DNA of 64,000 nucleotides, taken from contig JAFMSR010000001.1 of NCBI GenBank assembly GCA_022818135.1, positions 39,466,358 to 39,530,357 of the forward strand, read 5' to 3'. The stretch's first letter is position 1; each line of letters starts with the position of its first letter. This stretch comes from Saxidomus purpurata (Eukaryota > Mollusca > Bivalvia > Venerida > Veneridae). The notes below the pieces were generated by a model. It searched no databases and was not told the origin of the DNA. It saw only the letters and a list, made by a program, of their open reading frames with translations. Position numbers and translations under genes: made by a program. Of the stretch, positions 41,301 through 47,957 are shown one piece after another.

Positions 41301-44300
41301 GCGTTTTCTGCATTGGTGCATTCAGTAGGAAAGTGGTTCAACTGAAGTGCATCAAATCGGAAATGATATATAGACATATAACATAAAAAGACAGATCTCT
41401 CATTGATGATTTTTTCACCCATATGAATTATTGGATAATTGTTTGTCTCTTTTTCCATTCTCTTGAATGTCTACACTTTGATGAAATTGCTTACAATGTA
41501 TGTAATGTGTCTTCCTATGAACTGACCAGGGAACTTTAAAAACTCCAAACATAGAAAGTTTGACATTAGTTGTTTATTGCTGGGTTTCTTTTTTCGATGC
41601 CTTATATATTTATTAAATTAAATACTGCCGAAGCACACCTTAAAACCCAAGAATACCTATATTTCTATATTGTCATTCCTTCACGGATCAACCTCATAAA
41701 CGTATCAACACCAAAATAATTAGCAAATATACATACATGTTCACTAAATATTAACGGCCCTACCAAAAATTCAAAATGTATTTTGTAGGCTAGATTCTAC
41801 ATTTTCTTGATAATATAACCATTGCAGGATTAATCAGTGACGTAATGCTTGATGTACGGGTTTTAGTCTACTGACATTAAAGGCAATAACGGTCAACACC
41901 TGATCATTTTTACCTTCAAACAGAGCTTGCAGTTCCTTCGCCTACCCATTCCTCACTTATTGATCTTTGACCTTAAACGTTAAAGCATAAGCCTTAATTT
42001 AACGGTATTGTCTAATCACCCTGACCCTAGACCTTATTTTGATAGAAAATTAATTCAATTTTCTAAGTGGCTGTAACTTGACCGAAACACTCTCATCGTA
42101 TAGATCGGAAACCGTCTTACTGTTAAAGTGATTTGACCTTGAGCTTTGGCCAACGAACATAAAATAAAATTCATTTCTTTAATGTTCTGTGTATGTGTTG
42201 TTCTTTATGAAATATTAAAGCTGTATAGTAAACGCCGTCTACTGCCTTTTTTCACAGCGAAATTATTCATTTTCCGGTGTTGGCGAGTGCTGTATTTCAT
42301 GGCACTACGTATTACTGTACCCATTTTATCTCTTGGAATTACAATTTAGAATTATTGAAGCCCTGTTAATATTCACAAGATGATTCTCTGCCAACAGAGA
42401 TTTCTTTATTTTCTTATAGAAACTTATTTTGAATGTAAATTAAGTTTAAATGTCAATTTGAATTAGAAAATATATTTTACATAATTATTTCTTCCTTGAA
42501 TACTTATTATATTTTAACGGTAACTCCCCGTTTACGACTTTTCGCTTTCATACCATGCCTTTTTCCATTGCGTGTGTTAGAGATTCACCAGCAGGGATAC
42601 TTTATTTACACTGTCCTGTGACTTTGGAACATGGTGGGGGTAAGGTGAGGTGGGTGCGCACCATAAACCGGTTTAAGCTCCCCAGGGTGTTTTGCCACTG
42701 ACCGTTCCAAGGCGGTGCCCCACTGTTTCCGTTAATTGTTCGTTTTGTCCTCGCGGTTTGCTTTGTATGCTTGTGTGTGTTGGTGGTGTTGTTTGTTGTG
42801 GCATGATTGTGGTGTGGTGGTGTGTGTGTGTGTGTTGTGTGTGCGTGCGTGCGTGCGTGCGTGCGGCGTGCGGCGTGGTGTGGGGTGTGTGTTGGTGGTG
42901 TGCACTTCTGGGGCTGGGGGCTCGTTTTGGGGAGGCTGCGTTTTTGGTACGTGGCATTCCCTGTTTGATATTATTTTTGTTTTTCTTCGTATCTGATTCA
43001 GAAGTTATACAACAAATCTACATACTTTATGCGTATTTTATTTTTGTCAGCTTTTGTTGAAATAACTTGAGCTCTTGCTCTCATTTAATAAGTTCTCTTT
43101 TCATTTATAGAGTCCAGCAAGATCAAGGATTTGTTACAGTTACGTACTAAACAAGAACTATATTACCTTACTCGTAAAAAGGATTTCTTTAACAGCAAAT
43201 GGAAAGAATCTTTATTGTTATGAGTAGCGTCAACAAAATGATAGATTTACATTAATTTCACAGAATACCTCAGGCGTAGGCGAAAATTAATCAGGCATGT
43301 ATGCAGATTTTCGGATGGGCTTAATGGAAGTGACGGATGACCTATTTCTAAAGTCATTTTTTACACAAATTATCGAAGGAGTAGTGGCACGTTCATAGAA
43401 TGCATTACATAAATTGCTAATGCATGAGCACCCATTTGGAATGATGAATATATTTGTGTGTGTGTGAACCTGAAATTTAACTTTCATTTTCGGAGAACAA
43501 AAGTTCTTGGAAACTTTAACATATATAAGGTGGCGGGTTTTGTGTACCATATTTCGTAAATGCAAGTGACAGTCAGTTTGGTATCACAGGGTCTGATTCT
43601 CTGATGACCTTTTGTTTTGTTAATGAATGACAGTTTTATTGTGTTGTGATACTGCCTTTAAACAATCTATCTAACTGAAGTACACTATTTATGTTGTAAA
43701 TGATAGTTATTGTTTACAAATGCATGTACTGATATTATCTACGATACCGGCACATTTTTAGATTTTTGCCATAAAATATTTGGTTTACGTGGTAAAAACT
43801 GGAACTACCGGGCCTTTATTTTGTCTAAGATTATATTTTCCATTTTGTATTTTGACATGTTAGACCAGTATTATTTCTATGTGTTATTCTTTGGAAAAAA
43901 CCCAGTCATTTGTAATGATTTATAAATGAAGTCTCTTGGCGTCTTCAACGTTTTCACTTGAGATAAACTAGCAGTTGCACAGTCATTATCTGAATAAGAA
44001 ACACCAGGTGCCAAGGTTGTATTTTATGGATTAGTCTTGATCGTATCAACGAATTCTTCAGATAAGAAGCTTAGAGCGGGCCAATAAGGTTTCAGTCGAT
44101 CTTCTCCGACTAATTAGATTGATAAGACTTTTCTGGTACACGTTGCTTAGAAAAATATTTGAAAATTTAATTATTATAATTTCTTAACATTTCTTTAGTG
44201 TTATTTTTGCTCTCTGCTTGAGATGCATAATTCTAAATTGCAAACCCTTTTCTTCGAACATAATTTAACTTAGTAACAGACAAGTTCTCTTAACTTATAT

Positions 44301-47300
44301 ACATCGTTCTCCAGACATCACCAATGATGTTGAAACACTTTTATCAGAACGAGAAAGATCCAGCAATTTACGGTATTGGTGCCCAGAGGAATGTCTTCAA
44401 AGGAAAGTGAAAATATATATAAAATATGTATGTACCATTAACTATCTAGGCTATATGCTTGAAATGTGATTGCTGATGGCCGAATGACATACCTCATGCG
44501 ATGAAACCCAATTCTATAATTAAAGGTCCATTACTAACACCAAATCGAATTTTCTTTTAAATCTGGAATCGTAATGTGCGTCTTCCCAAAAGGAAAAATG
44601 TGACTGACAGTCTGCATTGAATGTGACCATTTTGTGTGCCAAATTTGAGTTTAACAAAACAATTAATTAATTATATTTTGCATTTTCAGAATCAAAGTAG
44701 GTTTTCCCGTTTTCAAATTCAAATATCTTTGTAATTTTCCAGAAATCTCCTAAAGATGGGCCGTAAATAGGTTGCATGCTTATTTTGAATTGCAACTGAA
44801 GAAATTTACTTCCAATGATGTGCAATGTATATGTCTGACTGTTAACAACATTCAATAAAGTGAAAGTAGGACAAAAAGACCACCCAGGTCAATCTCTAAG
44901 GAAATACACAAACATTCACTCGTTTTCTGCAGAAGTACTTCAAACAGGGAAATACTCCACGGTTGTTGTAAAGTTTTAGAAGCCAGTTTGAAACTTTATT
45001 TTCCTGTTACAATTCCAGATTCAAAAGAAACTTTTGATTTGGTGTTAGTAATGGACCTTTAAGTCATTATTATAGAAGGAAAAATGTTTGGTTTAACTGA
45101 TTTATCTGATGAGACTACATATTATAAATGAATGAATATAAGAATAAAAATAAATGAAATCTACGTTCAATCTGTAATCATATATACATGTACTAGCACA
45201 TCATGTGATATACCGATTTGCTTTGTCAAATATTAATTACGACAATTTATTTCCTTGTATGCAATGCCAGTTCAAGTCATCATGTGACGCACATTTATCT
45301 AGGTGCCGAACAGGGGTAATGATTGAGACTAATTCCCCATGTTACATATTACATATTGCTTATGGAACCACAGATTCTAACAGTGCCATTGCTTATCCAA
45401 AGAACGCATTTGAATGTCACATGACTAATTGCTCATAGACTACTGACGGTTTAATATGTGTAGATCAAAGGCTTAAGCAATGTTAAAATCATGTGAAGCA
45501 GCAAAACGCAGTTGTAAGCAATGCTTAAATATAACTGACAGATAAGTTCTGTATGACAGGTTTAAAAGGATTGCCCTCCATGGCGTACAGCCAAAATAGT
45601 CAGATTCGTTTTCTAGATTAAACAATATGGATCATCAAAGGAAAATTGTAAATGTACGTTAAGGCATTAGAGTCCATTAACACGTGCCTAGAAGCAATAC
45701 AGAAAAGGAGATATATAAAATAGCAGGCAATGCATTTAGCAAAGCAATTAAAACCTATAATATCTTTGATATCAAATAACGTAAGTACAAGTTAATTAAC
45801 AAACATATCCAGTTCAACAAATTATCAAGTCCACAGAGATCCACAATCGCTATACAGTCAAGCCTGTGAACAAAGACCACTGATGGGAAGCTAGAAATGT
45901 GGTCTTTGTTGACAGGTGGTCTTTATTAACAGATGTGTCTACATATATGAATAGTGCACGGTGATCTCCTTGCTGGTCTTTATTCGCAGGGTGGTCTCTA
46001 TTTGGGGGTCTTCTTTAACACAGGTTTGACTGTAGAGAAGTTATAAAATTACGAATCATAAAAAGATATATGCATTCACATATAAAATCCTGTCAAAACA
46101 AATATGTGTCTAGTTTTTTAAAAAGAGAAAATTAAATATGTTCTTTATTAAGTTCATGCGAGAAACGTTATGCAAACACAGACAGAACAGACGCCGATAA
46201 CGCAATTTACATGGAGACTCTTTAAGATGCATTGAGGCATGCTGGTAATTAATGACATCTCATACAATACGAAAAAAATCTAGGACAGACTTACAAAGTA
46301 TGCTTCATTTGCGGCTAATGAATTAAGACAATTCATGTGTTATGTTTCAATTTATTGGTATTTGTCTGCCGTAAGGTAATGACGATTAACACTTATATAA
46401 GGGCAAGTGTTAATCGTATCACAGTGTGCCTTCAAGCTTTCAAAAAGTAGGCCAATTTCAAATTAGAATTTGTCCTCAAATAGATTCCTTATTAGTCGAG
46501 ATGTCGTTAGTCAACTAATCGGTGACAAAAACTGGAAGACTACAACAGGAAGATCATTACAGTGATCAATTCAAATAATGTAACAAAATAATATTTCTCA
46601 TTTCAGATTGTTTGCAAGTCACCCTGACGTTCAGGATGCATTTACAACATTCAAAGGAATGAGTCCTGAAGACCTAACCCACAGTAACCAATTACGGTCA
46701 CATGCAGTGCGTGTAATGGGAACGGTAGACAAGTGCCTTACATATATATATGAGACTGAAAACGTATACAAAACATTACACGAGCTTGGAGCACGCCATA
46801 TCATGTATACGGCTAAAGTCGATTATATGGACGTAAGTAAACAATAGAATAAGCCTAAGATGATCAAGCGCAACGGGAATGTGTCTTTTTGAGTGCAGAT
46901 AACATCCGTTGTAATATTCATCAGGCACTGTATATACCAGGCATTGCATAGGAAATCTGATAATTTCTAAAGTTCTTTTTTTGTTGCTTACATTATTTGC
47001 TGGTTTCAAAAACACGTATCTATGGTTTTCAAATACGTAGCTTTTAAAGTATACTGAGTCTATCTATTGGTTTACCTTATAAATTTTCAGATCATTTTAC
47101 CAAAGATTCCTTTTTATTACTGATACACAATTTGTTTTAGCTGAAATGTCATCAATAAATGACTAGTAACCATAATCAGTAAGACAGTTCCAAATTATAT
47201 AAACATGACTCAGCCGTGATGGTTTTTGTTTATGTTTGAACGACTTCCACATGTTTACATCATCCAATATAATGAGGTAAATAAACAAAATGTACATATC

Positions 47301-47471
47301 GCTATGCAATGCTGTAACGACTGTATTTCCTATTTTCAGTTAATTGGACCACAGTTCATCCTGGCCATACAACCGGTTATTGGTGAGAAGTGGAACTCAG
47401 AACTGGAACAAGCTTGGTCGGATTTGTTTAAACTTATAGCACACATTATGAAAGCAGCAATGACGTTTTAG
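8166..47471 (+). CDS. Membrane-anchored globin (globin X / neuroglobin-like), 3 exons joined
   Basis: The coding sequence joins 8166-8398, 46607-46832 and 47340-47471 (591 nt, 196 residues plus stop). Residues 1-45 form a polar, basic extension starting MGCIYSKKRK, which fits N-myristoylation at Gly2 with Ser6 and palmitoylation at Cys3. The globin fold follows: Trp61 (helix A), Phe76 (B10), Lys78 (B12), Phe90 (CD1), Phe93 (CD4), His110 (distal E7), Val114 (E11), His142 (proximal F8) and Trp179 in helix H (AWSDLFK, like neuroglobin AWSQLY). E7 and F8 are 32 residues apart, as in neuroglobin and cytoglobin rather than 29 as in myoglobin. Introns at B12.2 and G7.0 are the ancestral globin positions. 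Globin X of other animals is known to be acylated and membrane-bound, with proposed roles in redox protection, signalling or nitrite/NO chemistry rather than bulk O2 transport. The family is secure; the exact subfamily needs a phylogeny. Confidence 0.95.
11452..11471. repeat. Small perfect hairpin in intron 1
   Basis: GCCTACAT and ATGTAGGC (11451-11458 and 11464-11471) form 8-bp perfect arms with a 5-base loop. It is listed for completeness; no function is claimed. Confidence 0.4.
11691..11845 (+). mobile_element. tRNA-derived SINE, degenerate
   Basis: It begins GGGGTGGCGCCG, has an A-box TGGTCTAGTCG (11703-11713) and a B-box AGTTCAAATCC (11747-11757), then a non-tRNA body. The 3' limit is uncertain. 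A second tRNA-like segment with GGATTCGAGTC follows around 11910-11940, so two SINE relics may abut. No target duplication was identified. Confidence 0.6.
12360..13640 (+). repeat. Old dispersed repeat, copy 1 of 4
   Basis: It shares colinear, strongly diverged sequence with 18930-19930, 22640-23215 and 23290-23910, all in the same orientation. Shared landmarks are GCAGATAAATGATGGTTCGA, the CAAATTACTTTTATGGATT segment, GCACGTAATTTCCAATTC, TTGGTATCAATAT and, near the end, GGGACAGGA. This copy is split by the TTAA-flanked MITE at 12758-13042. It has no coding content I can recognise. Confidence 0.6.
12758..13042 (+). mobile_element. TTAA-flanked MITE, family 1 copy a
   Basis: It is flanked by TTAA at 12754-12757 and 13043-13046. 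It starts AGGGACATACCC and ends near GAGTGTCTCT. It matches 21662-22030 in reverse complement over nearly its whole length, including the stretch AATGGGTGGATGCGATTTAT. TTAA target duplications are typical of piggyBac-type elements; there is no transposase, so it is non-autonomous. Confidence 0.8.
13748..14362 (+). mobile_element. Non-autonomous TIR element of about 0.6 kb, copy 1
   Basis: The 615-bp element matches 56147-56733 in the same orientation across its full length. Its ends are imperfect inverted repeats (GGCCGGCGTCGCGCGAAAAT against GACCAGCGTCACGGGAAAAT, 16 of 20). It holds a conserved pair of TGACGTCA motifs near 14150-14178. No transposase is encoded and the target duplication is unclear. 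Confidence 0.8.
17031..17224 (+). mobile_element. tRNA-derived SINE, full length, + strand
   Basis: A tRNA-like head has an A-box TGGTGTAGAGG (17038-17048) and a B-box GGTTCGAGCC (17092-17101), followed by a body with the repeated word CGACTCGA and an AT-rich tail ending near AGTATAAACTAA. It is flanked by a perfect 11-bp target duplication TAGGAAATAAG at 17020-17030 and 17225-17235. The same family is present in inverse orientation at 17863-18058. Confidence 0.9.
17863..18058 (-). mobile_element. tRNA-derived SINE, full length, - strand
   Basis: The reverse complement carries an A-box (18036-18046 as CCTCTACACCA) and a B-box (17993-18002 as GGCTCGAACC), with the same body and tail as the + copy at 17031-17224. 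A perfect 11-bp target duplication TTTGTTATTCT lies at 17852-17862 and 18059-18069. High similarity between the copies and intact duplications indicate fairly recent insertion. Confidence 0.9.
18930..19930 (+). repeat. Old dispersed repeat, copy 2 of 4
   Basis: It is colinear with copy 1 from about 18960 (TATTCATATAGTGTTTATTC region), through CAAATTATTTTTATGGATTG and TTTGGTATCAATAT-like words, to GGGACAAGACTGAT near 19883. It is diverged, with indels. Confidence 0.55.
21225..21600 (+). repeat. Three-copy tandem repeat, about 130-146 bp
   Basis: Landmarks GCTTCATGT (21272, 21402, 21548), ATCCGGC, GCAGGTGTAAACGAA-like and GATATTAA recur with periods of 130 and 146 bp. The third copy is cut off near CAGCAACAGG. 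Confidence 0.75.
21662..22030 (-). mobile_element. TTAA-flanked MITE, family 1 copy b
   Basis: It is the reverse complement of 12758-13042 with about 80 extra bases. TTAA lies at 21658-21661 and a mutated TTTA at 22031-22034. The left end GGCACTCCCTGCATCTAGCA is shared with the short copy at 57807-58000. Confidence 0.8.
22640..23215 (+). repeat. Old dispersed repeat, copy 3 of 4
   Basis: It shares CAAATTACTTTTATAAATTA, GTGCACGTAATTTC and ACGTCCTTTTGTGTTTG with the other copies. The longest open frame in the window that is not globin (22427-22861, 144 codons) overlaps it and is AT-driven, with no domain seen. Confidence 0.5.
23290..23910 (+). repeat. Old dispersed repeat, copy 4 of 4
   Basis: It shares GCAGATAAATGATTGTTCGA and GGTGCACGTAATTTTGC with copy 1, then the ACTCGAGAGGATAGGGTT segment (CGAGAGAATAGGG in copy 1) and AGGACAGGATTAAC. 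Confidence 0.55.
26467..26516. repeat. Imperfect hairpin
   Basis: ATGATAATCCAC and GTGGATTACCAT, extended by A and T runs, pair around a loop of about 12 bases. It may be a MITE relic; no flanking duplication was assigned. Confidence 0.5.
27169..27273. repeat. Long interrupted palindrome next to element A
   Basis: GGGGCAGGTGTGCC (27169-27182) pairs with GGCACACCTGCCCC (27260-27273). Inside, TTGGCACACTTGGT (27194-27207) pairs with ACCAAGTGTGCCAA (27239-27252), and the tip GGCCC/GGGCC can also pair. One half of the same structure flanks element B (39866-39920). Confidence 0.85.
27383..27993 (-). pseudogene. Short ORF of element A, broken by insertion
   Basis: Read on the minus strand and with the insertion ignored, it encodes a peptide starting MAAERTQKSLSQ, the same as in element B through the FVDSM segment (codon 38), then shifts frame by one base. 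The nested insertion at 27503-27958 splits codon 12. See the element B entry for the intact form; the function is unknown. Confidence 0.4.
27503..27958. mobile_element. Nested insertion in element A with 5-bp duplication
   Basis: Element B runs straight through this point. Here 456 bp is inserted, flanked by TGAGA at 27498-27502 and 27959-27963. Inside it a long inverted repeat (GAGGGTTGAGATACGTCC against GGACGTATCTCAACCCGAGG) surrounds a loop at about 27565-27589. No clear terminal inverted repeat or ORF was found. Confidence 0.75.
29855..29950 (+). mobile_element. tRNA-like SINE head (relic)
   Basis: AGTGGTTGAAATG resembles an A-box, and GGTTCGAGCC (29914-29923) is a good B-box about 45 bases later. 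No acceptor stem or tail is clear, and the limits are approximate. Confidence 0.45.
32675..32822 (+). mobile_element. tRNA-derived SINE with AAT-repeat tail
   Basis: The head GGAGCCGCAGTGGCGCGG contains an A-box-like TGGCGCGGTGG (32685-32695). The B-box is lost or deleted near 32718-32735. The body carries CTCTCGTCGAGATTGATT and ends in (AAT)n at 32801-32820. No target duplication was found. Confidence 0.65.
33200..33258. repeat. Imperfect inverted repeat
   Basis: GCCACTGCCTAATAAAGGA and TCCTTTATTAGAGTGGC pair with one small mismatch or bulge around a loop of about 21 bases. It resembles a very short MITE; no flanking duplication was assigned. Confidence 0.55.
36573..38021. mobile_element. 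Possible 1.45-kb DNA transposon with TIR-like ends
   Basis: The left end TACAGTTCAGCACAGGTG and the reverse complement of the right end TACAGTACAGCACAGGCG agree at 16 of 18 positions. The terminal 200 bp on both sides are GC-rich islands sharing words such as GCCGCGTGTC and CGACATG, while the middle is AT-rich. An open frame at 36641-37006 starts in the left island and includes RVRRCAACRDVMRHV, which hints at a zinc-binding Cys pair but is not enough to name a family. No convincing target duplication was found, so the call is provisional. Confidence 0.5.
39400..39853 (+). mobile_element. Palindrome-rich TIR element B
   Basis: Perfect 16-bp terminal inverted repeats TTTTATTGCATATGTT lie at 39400-39415 and, inverted, at 39838-39853. 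It is the reverse complement of element A without its nested insertion. It contains AGTGTGCCG...CGGCACACT palindromes (about 39482-39511) and a 52-codon ORF (39626-39784). No transposase is present. Half of the GGGGCAGGTGTGCC hairpin follows at 39866. Confidence 0.85.
39626..39784 (+). CDS. Short ORF carried by element B (52 codons), unknown function
   Basis: It begins at ATG with a strong context (A at -3, G at +4, read as AAAATGGCCGCC) and the peptide starts MAAERTQKSLSQRLLN, ending at TAA after YEIV. The same frame is kept in element A up to codon 38 with very few changes, three of them replacing or silently altering codons. The ATGGCCGCC context resembles a TISU/YY1-type start typical of first exons, so the segment may be a captured 5' exon of a host gene. 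The peptide matches no family I recognise. It may not be expressed; the two copies are alike in non-coding parts too, so conservation alone does not show selection. Confidence 0.35.
   Translation: MAAERTQKSLSQRLLNLEFRLIEHRNVETDTYTFVDSMKIYSFNGIYLYEIV
40758..40855. repeat. G/T homopolymer insertion bounded by a 15-bp direct repeat
   Basis: TACTAAGTCAACAAT occurs at 40758-40772 and again at 40841-40855. Between them are long runs of G broken by runs of T (40774-40820). It could be a real insertion or tandem duplication, or a sequencing or assembly artefact at a homopolymer. Confidence 0.7.
42600..42960 (+). repeat. G- and GT-rich block with TG and TGCG microsatellites
   Basis: A (TG)n run near 42818-42842 is followed by (GTGC)n at 42840-42866 within a strand strongly enriched in G and T. 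The upstream part (GGTTTAAGCTCCCCAGGG to GGCGGTGCCCC) has normal complexity and looks like a repeat. Open frames on both strands here (94-122 codons) are by-products of the biased composition. Confidence 0.75.
44524..45058. mobile_element. TTAA-flanked MITE, family 2
   Basis: Perfect 23-bp terminal inverted repeats start AGGTCCATTACTAACACC (44524-44546 and 45036-45058), with weaker pairing continuing for about 30 bases more. TTAA flanks both sides (44520-44523, 45059-45062). It encodes nothing recognisable and is unrelated by sequence to family 1 apart from the TTAA target. Confidence 0.88.
45853..46034. mobile_element. Short TIR element of 182 bp near exon 2
   Basis: The left end TACAGTCAAGCCTGTG and the reverse complement of the right end TACAGTCAAACCTGTG differ at one of 16 positions. 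Internal copies of TGGTCTTTATT recur. The flanks allow a TA target. It lies about 570 bp upstream of globin exon 2. Confidence 0.75.
46382..46417. repeat. Perfect hairpin 190 bp upstream of exon 2
   Basis: ACGATTAACACTT (46382-46394) and AAGTGTTAATCGT (46405-46417) form perfect 13-bp arms with a 10-base loop containing TATAAGGG. Confidence 0.7.
46607..46832 (+). CDS. Globin exon 2 (helices C-F, heme pocket)
   Basis: The exon is 226 bp; the central exon of human beta-globin is 223 bp. It completes codon 78 and encodes residues 79-153. It contains all key pocket residues: Phe90 (CD1) in HPDVQDAF, Phe93 (CD4), His110 (E7) in RSHAVRVM and His142 (F8) in ELGARHIMY. It ends after codon 153 (Asp) in front of GTAAGT at 46833, a phase 0 intron. 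Cys121 is the only cysteine besides Cys3, so there is no CD/D-loop disulfide of the human neuroglobin kind. Confidence 0.95.
46833..47339 (+). other. Globin intron 2 (G7.0, phase 0, 507 bp)
   Basis: GTAAGT at 46833-46838 and TTTTCAG ending at 47339 bound it. The position corresponds to the second intron of vertebrate globins (between Arg and Leu of helix G). No repeats or ORFs of note are seen inside. Retention would add four residues and then a TAG. Confidence 0.92.
47340..47471 (+). CDS. Globin exon 3 (helices G-H)
   Basis: It encodes residues 154-196 and the TAG stop. It begins LIGPQFILAIQPVIG, the standard helix G start after the G7.0 junction, and continues through GEKW and AWSDLFKLIAHIMKAA of helix H. 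The C-terminus (AMTF) is short, with no long tail after helix H. The open frame continues upstream to 47226 only because intron 2 happens to be open there; the acceptor at 47338-47339 and the globin alignment set the real boundary. Confidence 0.94.
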   Translation, partial: LIGPQFILAIQPVIGEKWNSELEQAWSDLFKLIAHIMKAAMTF

Positions 47472-47476
47472 TATAC

Positions 47477-47560
47477 AGTAATAACACAATTACACTAAAA
47501 ATGAGTAATAACAAAAGTACACTCAAAAACAGTAATAACACAAGTATACTACAATAACAG
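47477..47560 (+). repeat. 27-bp tandem repeat, 3 copies, just after the globin stop
   Basis: AGTAATAACA starts copies at 47477, 47504 and 47531, a constant period of 27 bp. The array begins six bases after the TAG, so it would lie in the 3' UTR. Confidence 0.8.
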
Positions 47561-47868
47561 CAGTGCAGATTTTAACACTGTTTTCTCTAAGGCAAGAAGT
47601 ATAAATTGATCTAAACGCAGACGCACATTTATCTTTCGCTGTTTTCATGTAAGCATTGATATAAAGGTTTTGTAATGGCGAAGAGAAAGATTAAGCATTA
47701 CTGCTTATCATTAATGAAGCTGTATTGGCAAATCACATTAAGTAAAAAGATGATCAAATTAATTGGGTTTGTATGTATTTATTCATCTTGCCTTATGGAG
47801 TTACAGTCAGCATTATGTGATTGAGCATGACCCATCTGTTATGTCAGGTTTCATATATCATGCATCGC

Positions 47869-47957
47869 TTCAGTGTAGTTAATTAAACTTTCTTTCTTTC
47901 CTTGACTATTTATTGATTCAGTGTAGTTAATTAAACTTTCTTTCTTTCTTCGACTAT
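47869..47957 (+). repeat. 48-bp-period duplication
   Basis: CAGTGTAGTTAATTAAACTT followed by (TTTC)n occurs at 47871 and 47919. Each copy contains ATTAAA, so the duplication doubles a possible poly(A) signal. Confidence 0.7.

Larger units (their letters stand above)
8399..46606 (+). other. Globin intron 1 (B12.2, phase 2, about 38.2 kb)
   Basis: It is bounded by GTAAGT at 8399-8404 and TTTCAG at 46601-46606. Joining the exons restores codon 78 as AAA (Lys), giving MFMK followed by LFASHP, which aligns with the B-C corner of vertebrate globins without a gap, so no coding exon is missing between them. The intron is filled with SINEs, MITEs, minisatellites and old repeats, listed separately. 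I saw no convincing coding exon of another gene within it. Confidence 0.9.

Noticed and set aside
42673..43060. Overlapping frames of 94, 122 and 86 codons on both strands
   Set aside because: They are products of a GT-rich microsatellite block; peptides are low-complexity Val/Cys or His/Thr runs.
47226..47339. Open frame extending exon 3 upstream
   Set aside because: It is intron 2 sequence; the acceptor at 47338-47339 and globin alignment place the exon start at 47340.
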